Part shown: positions 19,805 to 20,832 of the stretch, piece by piece
Layout: every line of letters starts with the position of its first letter
How positions within the stretch are numbered: the first letter of the stretch is position 1
IMG/VR virus record: IMGVR_UViG_3300021957_004854
Span: 1 to 20,832 of that record
DNA: 20,832 bases
Source: a virus
Strand: one strand, 5' to 3'
Position numbers and translations under genes: made by a program
Notes under the pieces: generated by a model
The model's database searches: none
Seen by the model: the letters and a program-made list of their open reading frames with translations, nothing else
Told to the model about the DNA's origin: nothing

Positions 19805-20832
19805 TACTTTTTCACGGAAGGTGCTTCCTTTTCTTAAAGGAGAGTATTTCACCGAGAATGATGAGAGAACTGTATTTGAAGAAGTATATTCATACTTTGA
19901 AAAATACACCAAAACCCCAACTGTAGAAGCACTTCTCATTAACCTAGACAATAACACTTCGTTAAACGATAGTGTATTGAAAGGGTCAAAATCTATAGTT
20001 AACAGTTTTGGAACCAAGAGTGAGGAAACCCCTCAAGATTGGTTGATTGACGAATGTGAACAATGGTGTAAAGATAGAGCAATCTATATTGCAGTCATGG
20101 ATTCAATTGAAGTCATAGATAAAACCTCTCAACGTTCAACAGGTGAGATACCCGAACTTTTAAAGGATGCACTTTCGGTGTCTTTTGACACCAACATAGG
20201 TCATGATTTTATTGAAAACTCAGATGAGAGATTTGATTTTTATCATACGGAAGAAGAGAAACTTCCATTCGACCTAGAATACTTCAACAAGATTACCAAA
20301 GGTGGTTTACCCAACAAAACTTTAAACATATGTCTTGCAGGAACTGGTGTTGGTAAGTCATTGTTTATGTGTCACATGGCATCAAGTCATTTGATGATGA
20401 ACAAGAATGTATTGTACATTACACTTGAAATGTCAGAGGAAAGAATTGCAGAAAGGATAGATGCAAACACATTGAATATTCCTATGAAAGATTTGCCCGA
20501 CTTATCTAAGAAACTGTTTGACAAAAAGATTGATAAAATTGCAGAGAAGACAAAAGGTAAACTTATTGTAAAAGAATATCCTACTGCATCAGCACATGTT
20601 GGACACTTCAGACATCTATTACAAGAACTTAGTATTAAGAAAGATTTCAAACCCGATATGATTTACATTGACTATCTAAACATATGTGCAAGTGCAAGAG
20701 TTAAGCCAGGAAGTGGTGCAAACTCTTATACCCTTATCAAATCTATTGCAGAAGAACTTAGAGGACTTGCAGTAGAGTTTGATGTACCAATTATGAGTGC
20801 AACCCAAACAACAAGAAGTGGATATGGTTCAA
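19755..20832 (+). CDS. 41: Replicative DNA helicase gp41 (DnaB-like), truncated at the window end
   Basis: gp41 is the hexameric 5'-3' helicase of the T4 replisome, which moves with primase gp61. The frame is open for 359 residues to the window end, so the gene is partial here. The start is ATG 19755, within uvsX, and gives '[20 protein letters not shown]', then '[20 protein letters not shown]', the DnaB N-terminal type pattern. The RecA-like core shows Walker A 'AGTGVGKS' (195-202), '[15 protein letters not shown]' (220-234) with the catalytic Glu, Walker B '[10 protein letters not shown]' (301-310), and '[13 protein letters not shown]' at the cut. The C-terminus (rest of the core) lies beyond the window. 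Order uvsX-41 follows T4. Confidence 0.95.
   Translation, partial: MEQRIEQTILKNLIQSDTFSRKVLPFLKGEYFTENDERTVFEEVYSYFEKYTKTPTVEALLINLDNNTSLNDSVLKGSKSIVNSFGTKSEETPQDWLIDECEQWCKDRAIYIAVMDSIEVIDKTSQRSTGEIPELLKDALSVSFDTNIGHDFIENSDERFDFYHTEEEKLPFDLEYFNKITKGGLPNKTLNICLAGTGVGKSLFMCHMASSHLMMNKNVLYITLEMSEERIAERIDANTLNIPMKDLPDLSKKLFDKKIDKIAEKTKGKLIVKEYPTASAHVGHFRHLLQELSIKKDFKPDMIYIDYLNICASARVKPGSGANSYTLIKSIAEELRGLAVEFDVPIMSATQTTRSGYGS

Noticed and set aside
1-20832. Integrase, attachment sites, insertion sequences or a host chromosomal origin for the curli/cyclase block
   Set aside because: No transposase, integrase, flanking direct repeats or tRNA remnants were seen; codon style and packing are like the rest of the phage genome.

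Overview
The window comes from the genome of a T4-like tailed phage (myovirus type). The core T4 replication set is present and in partial T4 order: end of the clamp-loader large subunit gp44, clamp-loader small subunit gp62, translational repressor RegA, DNA polymerase gp43, recombinase UvsX and replicative helicase gp41 (cut by the window end). All supported genes are on the + strand, are tightly packed and often overlap by 1-50 bases, and the DNA is AT-rich. The set of cargo genes (Hsp20, peroxiredoxin, curli genes, IscU) resembles marine T4-like phages of the pelagiphage/cyanophage type. A SAR11-like or other streamlined marine proteobacterial host is my inference, not something the sequence proves.

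Layout. 1-2046: replication and control genes (gp44 end, two small ORFs, gp62, RegA) plus two small membrane proteins, closed by a clear intrinsic terminator. 2080-6748: a curli-like secretion block with two small membrane proteins, CsgF, the CsgG lipoprotein pore, curlin 1, a secreted FecR-domain protein, a 49-residue membrane protein and curlin 2. 6750-9422: an IscU Fe-S scaffold, a 49-residue membrane protein, a CHASE2 class III adenylate cyclase and an unrecognised overlapping ORF. 9423-9641: a 219-base non-coding leader with a promoter and strong RNA-fold potential. 9642-14368: Hsp20, peroxiredoxin, a C5-cytosine DNA methyltransferase directly followed by a TET/JBP-type dioxygenase, a hypothetical protein, a T4-type lysozyme, an Sm-like small protein and two more small proteins. 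14392-20832: gp43, a thermonuclease-family nuclease, a tiny membrane protein, a 348-residue orphan with a ParB-like DGRxR segment, UvsX and gp41.

How the parts may work together. The CsgG/CsgF pair and two exported curlins could build a phage-encoded outer-membrane channel and surface amyloid. The FecR protein and CHASE2 cyclase in the same gene run suggest an envelope-sensing, cAMP-producing arm. The methyltransferase and dioxygenase are adjacent and overlap by 11 bases, which suggests a two-step cytosine modification of phage DNA (C to 5mC to 5hmC or beyond). Five near-consensus sigma70-type promoters (before hsp20, peroxiredoxin, gp43, the orphan and uvsX) have inverted repeats at the -10 or the predicted start point. 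The gp43 promoter sits so close to its ATG that a leaderless mRNA is predicted.
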